Shown here: one piece after another, positions 50,601 through 59,700 of the stretch
Layout of the letters: the number at the start of each line of letters is the position of its first letter
How positions within the stretch are numbered: the first letter of the stretch is position 1
Assembly (NCBI GenBank): GCA_004352715.1
Contig: SCFE01000068.1
Span: 1,629,487-1,693,486, forward strand
Source of the DNA: Hofstenia miamia
Taxonomy: Eukaryota; Xenacoelomorpha; Acoela
Reading direction: 5' to 3'
DNA: 64,000 nucleotides
The notes under the pieces: generated by a model
What the model saw: only the letters and a program-made list of their open reading frames with translations
The model's database searches: none
What the model was told of the DNA's origin: nothing
Made by a program: the position numbers and the translations under genes

Positions 50601-53161
50601 ACTCCTTAGGATTCTTTTTCATACAGAATTTCAAAATAGAACTTTATGTAAAAGAATGAATACAAATTACATGTGCAAATTCACTTGGATAATCAGTATA
50701 TTTGTTGGTGCATATACCTGTTGTTGTTTTTAGCAAATGAATGTGGAAGTAAACAAAATTTTAGTATGAATCACTTTTGACCCATTTGGCTGTTCTAGTG
50801 TTAAACATATTGATTGGTAAATGGATGGTCATCATACTTATTAAATTTATGTTTGCTAAGGCTCAATTAATCACATGAATTGTTCTTACCTTCTTAATAT
50901 ATTATTTAATCATTAGTTGCGATATATGGTGAAAATCAGATATTACAGTAAAACCAACGTATTTTATTGATTCCATTACTAAATTTTCAAAACATATGAT
51001 GCTTTTGTGTTTTTCTAGAATTTGACAAGACTATTCAATTAGTATAATTAATTGAAAGGCATCATTTGATTCAATTTAACTTGTTTATATACATACAGTA
51101 AAAAGATTAGCCCATGCCATTAATAAGCTTACATTCTTATTGTTAATTGTTCATACCATCACTGTTTTATTAAATTAGAAATTCATTGCCTTCATTCATA
51201 TAATAATTTTATATTTTATATCAAGTTGCTTATATTTATGATATGTGCTTTGTTAACCTAAGAAAATAATAGCATCAGTGAAATACTTTATAAATTAGAC
51301 TATCCTATCTTGATTGAAACTATTATTTCAATATTGCCAATTATTTTAATCAATCAAATCACAACTGAAAAATCGGCTTTTAAAAGCTTTCAGCAATCAT
51401 GTTAAGTGGTAAAAACATAGTGAAATGGTGTGTATTGTGAACATTTCTTCATCATTGAAGAGATTTTCTGAGCATATGACAAAATAATTTAGCCTAACCA
51501 CTGATATTAAAATGTTTTCTAGAATGAAGTTATTAATTTCAAGCATATACGTTATTTTGTTTATAAAAAATTATTTGAGAATGTTGCTTCTACAACATCT
51601 TATAAATTGTAGTATTATTATACTCTTATATCTCTTAAAACCTTGAAAGTCACAGGAAATATATTATCCTTGAAATAAGATCTATATATTAAGCCCTAGC
51701 ATTATCTTGTACAACATTTGCCTTCAATATAGATTATAAATATTGAATGACAATTGAGTGATAAAAAATCTGAAAAAGAAATTTTACAAACTACTTCCAA
51801 AGGAAGGCACACCACTCTATCTTTTAAGGAAAGATGTAGAACTCACAATAGAATAGATGAAAAGTTTAGAAATTTGGCTCACTAGATGATTCAAGAAAAA
51901 AAATTTCTGCGTCTTGTAAATGAAAATGTGTTTAAAATAATACTACTCAACGTCCTAAGGATGCTCATCAACAGTGTTATGCTAGAAATTTATTAATGAT
52001 CACATTGACAAAATAATGACAGCACCAGATACTGTAAACAAGAAACCAAAATGTTATTTTGTTGATTTCTTCATTTAAGATAAACTTAAATATATCAAAA
52101 ATGGTGAAAAATGCAATTTTACATTGAATTGCAATTACAAAAAATTGTTGAAGATTTTGATAAAAACTGAGAGAAACAATGTTTTTTAAACAACATTGTG
52201 CTTTATAAAATTATGAATATGTTTTTTAAATCTGATTTTATATGCTAAGGAATAACAATACTCTAACATAAAAATGATATATCTTAAGTCTTTCCCAAGA
52301 TCATGCAAATCCTTATGCAAACATTGGTTTTGCTGAAAGAATCATCTATTAAAATCCACCAGGATTCCTGCATGATATATCTATTGCTCAAATGTATACA
52401 TTCTATTCAAATGTTTTTCATTCAAGTTGTAATGTCTGTCACTCGTTTGTTTGTGGTAACCATAAACAAATTGCAGAAATATATAGATGTTTTTCATATC
52501 ATTAATACTGCATGCATACCAATATTAAAAAAGTGCTGTTTACTGTATTACATGGTAACATGAATTAAGTTGTTTTTGCTATCAGTTCTGTTTTAAAAAT
52601 TGTACAAAATGTTTACTTAGTAAAACATAGCAAATTAATGATGTTAATGAAATTTATTTAATATTAATAAAGTTTAAAATTTGCATGTCATATCACTTAC
52701 AAATTATATGCAGTTAGTTTTTTATTATAATAACTGTGATTTATTCTTTAGAAAATTCAATCTTTTGAATACAACATGAAACATAGTAAAATACAACAGC
52801 TATACCTATCATTTGAAAGCACTATAATTTTTGTTAAGCCTAAACTAAAACTTCTAAGTAATCAGAATATATTAAATGCATCAAGTAATTGAATGACAAA
52901 GAAATACTCTTAGAATATCATTGTGTTTGATAGTCTAATTTTTTTATATTTAATAACTTTTTGTAAGGTATAAATCCCTCAATTTTAACTAATTGAATAA
53001 TAATATTTGACCTAATTAATTTCTAACAATCATAAATGTTGTATCTGTGTAATTATTTTTTGTTTAAAATGTTGAAAATTTACTGAAAAATATATGTAAA
53101 TTTGTGCATGTTTAGACATAATGAAGCTCAAACACCTCCACCAACACCAAAGCACAGATAG
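30629..53161 (+). CDS. Spectrin-repeat protein with long acidic/Pro-Ser tail (13 coding exons, 902 aa)
   Basis: Thirteen exons join in frame: 30629-30676, 32207-32374, 32585-32806, 36074-36367, 39431-39744, 40864-41220, 41717-41945, 43046-43391, 44217-44435, 47670-47821, 48650-48835, 50434-50561, 53116-53161. The sum is 2709 nt, divisible by three, and every split codon agrees across its junction. All introns are GT-AG. The protein has a Cys pair (C8, C11), a spectrin-like repeat (about 31-137, with W42 in helix A and W122 in helix C), a proline run (296-303) and Cys 313/317/320. From about 350 on it is low-complexity and acidic, with repeated IIxKY, SDED and AKW-x-x-KV motifs. There is no signal peptide or membrane segment, so it is probably cytoplasmic or cytoskeletal. 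Weak points are the exon-10 donor and a possible alternative acceptor in exon 4. The ATG directly follows an AG, so an untranslated or trans-spliced leader may precede it. I do not recognise the family. Confidence 0.85.
32207..32374 (+). CDS. Exon 2 (residues 17-72), spectrin helices A-B
   Basis: Starts after TTTTTAG and ends at GAA|GTAATT, phase 0 on both sides. It carries the first helix with the invariant-type Trp (LETLSKWMKATEQNLL) and the start of helix B (DVESAHRLLSENE). Confidence 0.88.
32585..32806 (+). CDS. Exon 3 (residues 73-146), spectrin helices B-C
   Basis: Acceptor TTTTTTAG; donor AAG|GTTAAT is somewhat weak. The segment KRKVHQRWQRILDLALSLE is a typical spectrin helix C with its Trp (W122). 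Together with exon 2 this gives one repeat of about 106 residues. Phase 0. Confidence 0.87.
33130..33337. other. Intronic segment open on both strands, splice-like flanks
   Basis: Within intron 3, 208 bp lie between GACTGCAG and a GTATGT donor-like site. One plus-strand frame (RLIFNGFRHVRILPEAEF and onward) and the opposite minus-strand frame (33115-33366) are both open. At 208 nt it cannot be inserted between exons 3 and 4 in frame, and in the phase set by exon 3 it meets TAA after 13 codons. It could be a poison exon, part of an inserted element on either strand, or chance. I cannot assign it. Confidence 0.35.
33338..36073. other. Remainder of intron 3
   Basis: AT-rich with a short (TA)n near 33612-33655. 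No gene or element is recognised; the 121-codon frame at 33361 contains the microsatellite and has no domain. Confidence 0.5.
36074..36367 (+). CDS. Exon 4 (residues 147-244)
   Basis: Acceptor AATTTAG, donor CAA|GTAAGT, phase 0. It begins DFKSANRLAHLSSIWKRES, which could extend the helical region, then becomes Ser/Lys/Gln-rich. A second, stronger-looking acceptor (GGTTTGCAG) lies inside, in frame, at 36148. Using it would remove 25 residues. Confidence 0.83.
36368..39430. other. Intron 4 with transposon relic and 129-N gap
   Basis: About 3.1 kb. It contains the mariner-like pieces at 37270-37720 and a gap (38741-38869) flanked on both sides by (AT)n. Nothing else is recognised. Confidence 0.7.
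37270..37720. mobile_element. Two mariner-like transposase ends facing outward
   Basis: On the plus strand (37456-37719) residues WPERSPNQSAMPYYLWGVLK and the following LDDLKNKI match the third-acidic-residue block of mariner-type transposases, with the acidic residue itself lost. On the minus strand (37470-37276) the frame ends in QICRSAIQEDGGFFENFL, like the C-terminus of the same class. The two C-terminal pieces therefore point away from each other over less than 30 bp of overlap. Neither can be functional. The arrangement suggests insertion of one relic into another or an inverted rearrangement. Confidence 0.55.
39431..39744 (+). CDS. Exon 5 (residues 245-348), Pro run and Cys cluster
   Basis: Acceptor TTTTGAAG, donor AAA|GTAAGA, leaving two bases. 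It encodes a basic helix, an acidic patch (RTDSDEEVHQLIKES), five prolines then EPP, and a Cys cluster VFRCMNCG that with C313 could bind a metal. The cluster is faintly like the C-terminal Cys motif of glutamine-rich protein 2 relatives, but I do not assert homology. Confidence 0.87.
39745..40863. other. Intron 5
   Basis: AT-rich intron of 1.1 kb; nothing recognised. Confidence 0.7.
40864..41220 (+). CDS. Exon 6 (residues 349-467), tandem IIxKY motif
   Basis: Acceptor GTTTAG, donor GTATGC. The split Asn codon (AA|T) fits exon 5. A Ser/Pro/Asn-rich segment is followed by two copies, 22 residues apart, of a helical motif: EEIIRKYT (438-445) and DAIIKKYS (460-467). Confidence 0.87.
41636..41665. 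repeat. (AT)n microsatellite in intron 6
   Basis: TA dinucleotide array about 50 bp upstream of the exon 7 acceptor. Confidence 0.93.
41717..41945 (+). CDS. Exon 7 (residues 468-544), acidic plus AKWW module
   Basis: Acceptor ATAACAG, donor AAG|GTTTGA, ending phase 0. It starts with an acidic run (SDSIDDDDDEIIQ), then Ser-Pro sites, and ends with SATAAAKWWDKVKKSK. The last motif recurs in exon 10. Confidence 0.87.
41946..43045. other. Intron 7
   Basis: AT-rich intron of 1.1 kb; nothing recognised. Confidence 0.7.
43046..43391 (+). CDS. Exon 8 (residues 545-659), Lys cluster, SDSDED and SQPL repeats
   Basis: Acceptor AAAATAG, donor TTAG|GTATCT, leaving one base. Features are a polybasic stretch (KKKKKSKQK, about 594-602) that could be a nuclear signal, FDFSDSDEDE (probable CK2-type phosphorylation context), and a tail with four SQP units (HSQPL, LSQP, FSQPL, HSQPL). 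Confidence 0.87.
43392..44216. other. Intron 8
   Basis: AT-rich intron of 0.8 kb; nothing recognised. Confidence 0.7.
44217..44435 (+). CDS. Exon 9 (residues 660-732), second SDED module
   Basis: Acceptor CAAATAG, donor GAC|GTAAGA. The split Val codon (G|TC) fits exon 8. VFDSDEDIISVP echoes the acidic motif of exons 7 and 8. Thr-Pro and Ser-Pro sites follow (FTPRSDTP). Confidence 0.86.
44436..47669. other. Intron 9, 3.2 kb, repeat-bearing
   Basis: TTTCGGATC-rich words occur near 44615 and again at 46050-46170 (runs of CGGATC). They may bound a worn element. An 88-codon frame at 45366-45632 ending in CGWTITDKEAIYFKHKW lies between them and looks protein-like but is unassigned. A single N at 46983 follows (AT)n, then a GC-rich patch with GGCCCG and CCGGCCC words. 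Confidence 0.5.
47670..47821 (+). CDS. Exon 10 (residues 733-783), second AKW module
   Basis: The chosen acceptor is CAATTTTAG at 47669. Two further AGs in tandem (GCAGCAG, ending 47639 and 47642) are also in frame and would add 9-10 residues. It encodes KELHSLAIAADAGAKWMQKV, a second copy of the exon 7 motif. The donor GCA|GTAGCT is weak. If it is not used, the frame reads on four codons to TAG at 47831, giving an alternative short C-terminus. Confidence 0.75.
48650..48835 (+). CDS. Exon 11 (residues 784-845)
   Basis: Acceptor AATCTAG, donor CAG|GTAAAT, phase 0 both sides. Ser/Thr/Pro-rich with a basic patch (VRRSGRARTD). No domain. Confidence 0.86.
49120..49560 (+). repeat. Dispersed repeat, plus-strand copy in intron 11
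   Basis: Shares with 59350-59700 (read in reverse complement) the blocks GTTAGGAAGCTGC, AATGAGCTGAG, a GGAAC word and a longer stretch around CTT-GGGCAG--GCCCAT-AC. It is richer in GC than the intron. Two TAGGAAGCTGC units lie about 90 bp apart at its start. The size suggests a SINE or an internally deleted element; no tRNA-like head was recognised. Confidence 0.5.
50434..50561 (+). CDS. Exon 12 (residues 846-887), Gly/Asn-rich segment
   Basis: Acceptor TTGTTTTAG, donor ATT|GTGAGT, leaving two bases. It encodes GTHGIHDGHGILNFGSVNM and onward, a Gly/His then Asn/Phe/Gly-rich stretch unlike the rest of the protein. Confidence 0.86.
50562..53115. other. Intron 12
   Basis: 2.55 kb, AT-rich. The frame at 52303-52563 has no domain and is not supported. 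No repeat recognised. Confidence 0.7.
53116..53161 (+). CDS. Exon 13 (residues 888-902 and stop)
   Basis: Acceptor ATGTTTAG. The split Leu codon (TT|A) fits exon 12. The C-terminus is HNEAQTPPPTPKHR followed by TAG. Confidence 0.84.
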
Positions 53162-53227
53162 GCTAGTATGTGGAAAAACCTAAAACTTGATTGTAAATAT
53201 ATTTATTATTAGATTTATGCAATGCCT

Positions 53228-53233
53228 AATAAA
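53228..53233 (+). terminator. Polyadenylation signal AATAAA
   Basis: Canonical hexamer 67 nt after the stop of the spectrin-repeat gene, followed by T-rich sequence. This supports the 3' end placed here. Confidence 0.65.
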
Positions 53234-53629
53234 ATTTTACGTGTTTCCACTAACACATTTTTCAAATATTAGATTATTACATTGAATAATCGATATCAAA
53301 TTATTGACTTTTCAGTATCTCAGCAGGTATTATTTACATTTAGAGAGCTTAGCACTTGCCATTTTTCGAAAATGAATGTTGTGATGAAATATATTAAATA
53401 TTAGCCAAATATTGTATTTTATTATTTAAATTATTGATATGCACAGATATTGGTTTATATATGATAAAAAATCACACATTGAATTTGGGGATTCTTAATT
53501 TTTTAATATTAGTTGAACTTATCACTTAGTGAAACATTGCTCTAATCTATATTACTGCACTAAAAATAATGTTTAGTGAGGTAACTTTATGCACCTATAT
53601 GATAATTAAAATAATATCAGTAGTTATAT

Positions 53630-53634
53630 ATATG

Positions 53635-53673
<39 letters not shown>
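53630..53673. repeat. (AT)n microsatellite
   Basis: TA array near the 1000-N gap at 53738-54737. A further (AT)n stands directly after the gap at 54738-54761. Confidence 0.93.
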
Positions 53674-53676
<3 letters not shown>

Positions 53677-53737
53677 AAACGTCTGATTTGCTATTTAGAA
53701 ACTAGGTTTGATTTAATTTAGGATGGAATTCTTGATC

Positions 53738-54737
53738 NNNNNNNNNNNNNNNNNNNNNNNNNNNNNNNNNNNNNNNNNNNNNNNNNNNNNNNNNNNNNNN
53801 NNNNNNNNNNNNNNNNNNNNNNNNNNNNNNNNNNNNNNNNNNNNNNNNNNNNNNNNNNNNNNNNNNNNNNNNNNNNNNNNNNNNNNNNNNNNNNNNNNNN
53901 NNNNNNNNNNNNNNNNNNNNNNNNNNNNNNNNNNNNNNNNNNNNNNNNNNNNNNNNNNNNNNNNNNNNNNNNNNNNNNNNNNNNNNNNNNNNNNNNNNNN
54001 NNNNNNNNNNNNNNNNNNNNNNNNNNNNNNNNNNNNNNNNNNNNNNNNNNNNNNNNNNNNNNNNNNNNNNNNNNNNNNNNNNNNNNNNNNNNNNNNNNNN
54101 NNNNNNNNNNNNNNNNNNNNNNNNNNNNNNNNNNNNNNNNNNNNNNNNNNNNNNNNNNNNNNNNNNNNNNNNNNNNNNNNNNNNNNNNNNNNNNNNNNNN
54201 NNNNNNNNNNNNNNNNNNNNNNNNNNNNNNNNNNNNNNNNNNNNNNNNNNNNNNNNNNNNNNNNNNNNNNNNNNNNNNNNNNNNNNNNNNNNNNNNNNNN
54301 NNNNNNNNNNNNNNNNNNNNNNNNNNNNNNNNNNNNNNNNNNNNNNNNNNNNNNNNNNNNNNNNNNNNNNNNNNNNNNNNNNNNNNNNNNNNNNNNNNNN
54401 NNNNNNNNNNNNNNNNNNNNNNNNNNNNNNNNNNNNNNNNNNNNNNNNNNNNNNNNNNNNNNNNNNNNNNNNNNNNNNNNNNNNNNNNNNNNNNNNNNNN
54501 NNNNNNNNNNNNNNNNNNNNNNNNNNNNNNNNNNNNNNNNNNNNNNNNNNNNNNNNNNNNNNNNNNNNNNNNNNNNNNNNNNNNNNNNNNNNNNNNNNNN
54601 NNNNNNNNNNNNNNNNNNNNNNNNNNNNNNNNNNNNNNNNNNNNNNNNNNNNNNNNNNNNNNNNNNNNNNNNNNNNNNNNNNNNNNNNNNNNNNNNNNNN
54701 NNNNNNNNNNNNNNNNNNNNNNNNNNNNNNNNNNNNN
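53738..54737. other. Assembly gap, 1000 N
   Basis: Arbitrary-size gap between the 3' end of the spectrin-repeat gene and the Maverick relic. Confidence 0.99.
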
Positions 54738-55008
54738 ATATATATATATATATATATATATTCAATTAAGCCCCTTTATACTATGTACCAATATGTTTTT
54801 GAGTAATGTTCTCGCATTTTTTTAAAATCTGCCTTTTCTAGCCATCCCAAAATGTTTTCAAAATTTGAAATAATGTAATCAATATGCATCGTGGTGGAGG
54901 AGGGTAAAGAGAAATTTGATTATTTAAATGAAACATTGGACCACTTTTACTATAAATTTATATTTTAATTATTTGCAATCAATATCAACATGAAACAAAA
55001 TCCATCTC

Positions 55009-55420
55009 TTACAGTTTACTTTTCCGGCAGAAGATAAAGCCTGTCAGATTTACTAACAAAAGGTTTTTCTTTAAGAAATTACAAATATTTTTAATTGTAT
55101 AACAATAGACCCTACCCAATCTATATTGATTGTAAAATCTGCCATAACTATCATAAAAAATTGAATGTGTATGACAATTGTGGAAACTTCCAAATAAATA
55201 TTCAAATAGGCTAGTTAAACATCCCTCCCCTGGTCCAATCACACTGATTACCTGGTCAAATTTATCTAGTATATCACTTATTGAAATGTATTTCTCAAAA
55301 TTAACCATATGTAGATGTTGGTAAGCTAAACAAGACTTGAGAATCACAGTGTTTAGTGTAACATAATCATCATTAATCAAAATGGAAAAGGTGATTTTGA
55401 AAAGAAAAAGAGAAAAAAAA
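55009..55420 (-). pseudogene. Unassigned minus-strand frame at the distal end of the Maverick relic
   Basis: An open frame of about 130 codons with no early Met ends in TAA at 55009. It contains GPGEGCLTSLFEYLFGSFHN and then HSIFYDSYGRF-----G, which loosely recalls the FDSH-R-x-G context of OTU/C76-type cysteine peptidases found in some virus-like elements. That likeness is weak. Orientation and position fit the remnant, but host origin is possible. Confidence 0.3.
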
Positions 55421-56545
55421 CTTATATTTATTCATTTTGATTAAATTGATTGTACTTTTATATCAATTAGAACCTTTGTAACTAAGATCTAATATGGTAA
55501 AGTACCTGTTGGTAAAAGGAAATTAGTCAAAAACACAGCTAATTAATAATCATTAGTAACATGTTGTGTAATAATATATTAGAATCAAGGAAATAATTGG
55601 CAACAAAGAACAGATACATGTTGTTTATTGAAAAGTTTTGATATAAATACAATATATAAGAATGAAAAACTTATGAAATTGAATCATTTGGATTTATCTT
55701 TACTTTGTATCAGGGTTTGAATATTATATAAATGAAAAGCTAAGCATTCAAGCACACAAACAGCTATTTAGGGACTCTCACCATGCCAATATCAACAAGT
55801 TGGGAAGCGTCATCAATATTCAGCAATCAATATCATCTTTGACATCAGATTTACCTTTGCACTCTGTTTAAGGAAAGTGTGTCATTGGGTTAGGGACATG
55901 AATAGGAATTTTTCACTTTGGTTAGGTTGCTGTAAACCTAAATGGATTCTAATTACTTAAGTTTATACAAACAAGTTGTTAAGTTAATATGAAATAAATA
56001 TGCACCTGAGATATTGCAGAATCTCAATCACTACAGAGTAGTGTTGTAGATTATGAAAATTAATAGTAAAAGCTAAACTGTGGTCAATCTCTATTACGTG
56101 TTGATTCTAAATTAGCTTAGGATTATTAAATTTTTATATTTCAAAGTTATTTACCACATATTTGATAACTACTTTTGGACTGGTTAATTCACATTTTATT
56201 GTTTTATTAAATATTGAACAACCTTTAGATTTCACATCCTGTATACATAAATAAGCTATTCTATTTTTCCTGTTTTGGTATTATTTACTGTTTCAATATA
56301 ATTTGAAATCTTTCACTCATTTCTATATGAGAGATTAGAAAAAATTAATTTCAATGATTTGTTTTAGGAAGGAAATATGTCAAATTTTGCAAACTAATCC
56401 ATTTTATAGGCCATGTATCACTTGTAAACAGACAAAACTGATTTCTTGTTTGAAATATCACAATGAATTATACCATTTGATTGAGCTAATCCAAATATTA
56501 ATTGATTAAAATCTAAAATACATGCAAGTTACTGATTAATTTTAA

Positions 56546-56905
56546 TCATGTTTGTGTAATTTTGTAAGTTGTGGCATATTCCGCTAAAAATACCTGGGAA
56601 CCAACTACCCTACATTGACAAGGTTGTAAATAAAGAGCATCAGAGTTTTTAAATTCAGTATCAAATGCCATACTTTTCATAATATCACTGTACTGGGTTT
56701 TTAAAATACTATTTAGTTCAATATTATTCCAAACTAAATCAATTGTGTCATAATATACATTATTTAAAGATATAAATGTTTCTTCTTTTACTAAATTGTG
56801 TACAGACAATACCCTAAGTTTATTCATTTGAACATAAACATCATGTACATCTTTATAAGTTTCACAAACTACTGCAAAGCAAATCTTATTGGTTTTGGAG
56901 GCCAT
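56546..56905 (-). pseudogene. Unassigned frame in the capsid position
   Basis: 119 codons from ATG at 56905 to TAA at 56546, containing CFAVVCETYKDVHDVYVQMN and YLQPCQCRVVGSQVFL. The frame directly upstream appears shifted, so this is probably the C-terminal part of a longer protein. Capsid identity is inferred only from position next to the protease. Confidence 0.35.
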
Positions 56906-57779
56906 GCTTCCTTAGGTAAAGTAAATAAAGTCACGTAGGCAGGTGAAATCTCATCATTTTTAAAAGACATATTTAGATTTATAATGTACAAATGTATTAA
57001 TTATGGAATAGTACACAATTTTTTTTAAATGTGGCATATTATAATGATTTTTTGATAAAACAAATTCCTTCAAGTGATATATAACTATGAGCAACTCTAA
57101 CATAAATATAACCATTTTCTATTGAAATTTTGTTAAAACTTTTATCACTATATATAGGAAGATCTAAGGCTTGCTCATGGCTTTCAGTTTTAAAAAATTA
57201 ATTTTTACAAGCAGTTCCAGGAGTTTCCAAAATGTTCATCAAACTAAATAACCATATTTTTTCAAATAATTCTTAAATTCCATGAGCTTTTTAATACCAT
57301 GTTCATAATTCTCTGCAAATATTTTTTCCACCTTCAATATTTAAAATAATTCAATGTTGTTTTCATAAGTGTATCATACATTTGAATAAAAATTATGCAT
57401 AGACTCATTGTTACATAACTGAGTGTTAGATTGCTTTCTATTTGATTTTCTATTTGTTTGTTAATAGTATCTCTTCTTTTTTTGCCTTCACAAATTTTTA
57501 CAACTTTGCTATTGCAGATATTTAAATTTCTGTTGTAAAGATTATTCCCTGATTTATCTAGCTTATTATTTTAAATTTGATACATTGTATATTTTATGAG
57601 TATAACATATGTTTCTATGTTATTACTATAACCCAGTTGATAAGAATGTGTAACTTCAGGTATTCTACTATTATTGAATCCCATTTATATAAGTAAAAGT
57701 GAAATTAATTTCATGACAGTTAATTTAGTTAGCTTTTTAGAAAATTGTTCTTAATATATTCTTTCTTTTATAAAGAATA

Positions 57780-58178
57780 TTAGGTATTGAAAAATATGTA
57801 TCTGTATAATGCACTAGAAATTTCTTGATAGTGTAAACTGTTGTACACTAAATTATCCTTAACATTTTTAAATATAGAAAAAATAGTTTAAAAAAGAGGT
57901 AGGCAAAAACTATCAAAGTACTCAAGATTAAATTTAGGTAAATTAGGAAGATAAATAAAGTAATAAAATGGTATCCAATGGGTGCCAGTATTTGAAGAAT
58001 GGTCTAAATTACAAACATAAAATTCAAAACACAGATTTTTTAAAGTATTTCTAAAAAATATTCCCCTAAAGATTTTAATATTCTTCAGAAATTGTAATAT
58101 ATAATAATTTGAAAGGGGTTTACTGAAAAGGGAAACAAAATCTAAACTTACTAGTTTTTTACAGTCATTCCCTTTCCC
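57780..58178 (-). pseudogene. Adenain-type (C5) cysteine protease fragment
   Basis: A 96-codon frame (58178-57888) reads IFRGIFFRNTL, then VCNLDHSSNTGTHWIPFYY, then EYFDSFCLPLF before a stop. This is the layout of the Maverick/adenovirus maturation protease: GTHW holds the catalytic His and YFDSF-LP follows it. After the stop, in another frame near 57800, the expected Q-to-C block reads HYQEISSALYRY with no Cys, so the nucleophile seems lost as well as the frame. There is no start codon in the open part. Confidence 0.72.
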
Positions 58179-58289
58179 TTAAGTGCATACACCATATCCT
58201 TTAGGTGTATTTATATGCATACCATTTCCTTTAGGTGTATTTAATCCTGGAATTGCTTGTTTTAATCTTTTTCTGAAAACTTTATTGAG

Positions 58290-58600
58290 TGCATTCTCCC
58301 ATTATACCAGTAACTAATGGTGCTACTGTGTGCTTTCCAATTAATGGAGCAGCTGCCATAAGAAAGGGGGCCAAGTCACCACACTTTTTTTCATTGCATT
58401 AAGTCTTGTTGTAGAAATCTAAATATCACAAGCTTTATATATTTTCTTAGATTTTTCTAACTGGCAATTTGCCTTTCTGGTAAAAGAAATTGAAGAAAAG
58501 TTCTTTGGTTAATATTATTAATCTGCAAAGCTATAGGACTTGAGTTGTTAATTCGTTTTATTTTATTGACTATTAGCAAAGTTTAAGTTATGCTTCTTAT
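58290..58600 (-). pseudogene. pX-like (adenoviral core-type) protein fragment
   Basis: Between ATPase and protease, minus-strand pieces in several frames show the pX pattern. These are a short basic start (MTEYKKHNLNFANSQ), a LEKSKKIYKACDI block ending in a stop, TTRLNAMKKS, and a hydrophobic Pro/Ala/Gly tail (PFLMAAAPLIGK, then VAPLVTG). Polinton pX proteins have this basic-then-hydrophobic form. At least two frameshifts and two stops are present. Confidence 0.55.
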
Positions 58601-58787
58601 ATTCTGTCATTTGTATAAAAAGGAAAAAGAAAATCTTTTTTACTAAAATGCTAATGCAGTTGCAGTCACAGATATGTCTTGTTCATACATAATCAATGAA
58701 TAGAATTTGAATGGATCTGCGGGATCACCTTGTAAAGTATATCTAAATCTAATTTCATTGATAGAATTTCAAGATGTATCTTTTTGC

Positions 58788-59280
58788 TTAGATATATAAA
58801 AAATAAATATATCTTAAAATAAAGGACACTTTTCTGTGTGCATATATTAGTTCTTATAAAGTTTCATTAAAGTTTTTGTGAACAGTTTTCATTTCTTTCT
58901 TTACAAATAAAAAGTCATAATTAGATAAACTTTCAAATAGGTATGGATTAAATGATTTATCTTTAATTGAATTTTTGTCAACAGGAGTGCATAAAACCAT
59001 GTTTGTACAATTTATTCTTATTTTCTTTGGAACATTGTAATTAGATTGTGATATATAGATTGCTGGTATGTTATGATGTCAACCATCAGTGAAATGATTT
59101 GCAATGTTATTCTGTGTCTTTTCTGGAGCATTTACAAGATCATTGAAAAATTAAAAAACTATTTTTCTACCTGCAGTTGTATATTCATTAGTATTCTTAA
59201 GCAATTCTTCATGTAACATCCTCTACCAGGCATCATTACTGTTCATCTGTTGTTACTGTATAACATTAGTCATAGTTTTG
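58788..59280 (-). pseudogene. FtsK/HerA-type packaging ATPase, C-terminal fragment
   Basis: One minus-strand frame with four or five in-frame stops contains FNDLVNAPEKTQNNIANHF, then IPAIYISQSNYNVPKKIR and RINCTNMVLC. The hydrophobic strand ending in a Q (IYISQS), followed by VPKKIRxN, is the sensor region typical of Maverick genome-packaging ATPases. The Walker A and B half is missing. The sequence upstream is replaced by the dispersed repeat at 59350-59700. Confidence 0.65.
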
Positions 59281-59349
59281 TGGGTAGGGATTTACTTAAC
59301 TATATACTGCTTTAGCTTTTGTTTCTGTTAACATGATGTAACTAGATTT

Positions 59350-59700
59350 AACTATTCACTATATAAGTGATGAAGCCTTGCAGCAATCTCTCCAATGATT
59401 GGTAATGGGCATCTGCCCAAAGCTGATCTCCACATCCAGTTTCACCAATCCTTTGATGATCCATTTGGTTGGGTTCCACATCTCAGCTCATTGATACAGT
59501 TTATGTGCACCCTATCCTAGCTCAATGCTTACTCAAGACACAACACAATGTGACTTAGACTCTATTCTGTAAAAGTGTTTCATTTGTTCACAACCAGACT
59601 TGTTACTAGCTGCTTAATTAATATTACATGCAGCCATTACTGAAATATATTGGCTTTAATAAATGCTTTAGTATTGAGCAGCTTCCTAACCTACATTTAT
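59350..59700 (-). repeat. Dispersed repeat, minus-strand copy
   Basis: Reverse-complement relative of 49120-49560. It sits exactly where the ATPase relic loses its N-terminal half, so its insertion may have split the Maverick. Confidence 0.5.

Larger units (their letters stand above)
56500..59330 (-). mobile_element. Decayed Maverick/Polinton element
   Basis: Reading the minus strand, pieces of three hallmark genes lie in sequence: packaging ATPase (59280-58788), a pX-like core protein (about 58600-58290) and an adenain-type protease (58178-57780). More degenerate frames, where capsid genes would be expected, follow to about 56500. All carry stops and frameshifts. No polymerase B, integrase or terminal inverted repeat was recognised. 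The upstream end is cut by a dispersed repeat at about 59350. The identification rests on several independent motifs in a family-typical order. Confidence 0.7.
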
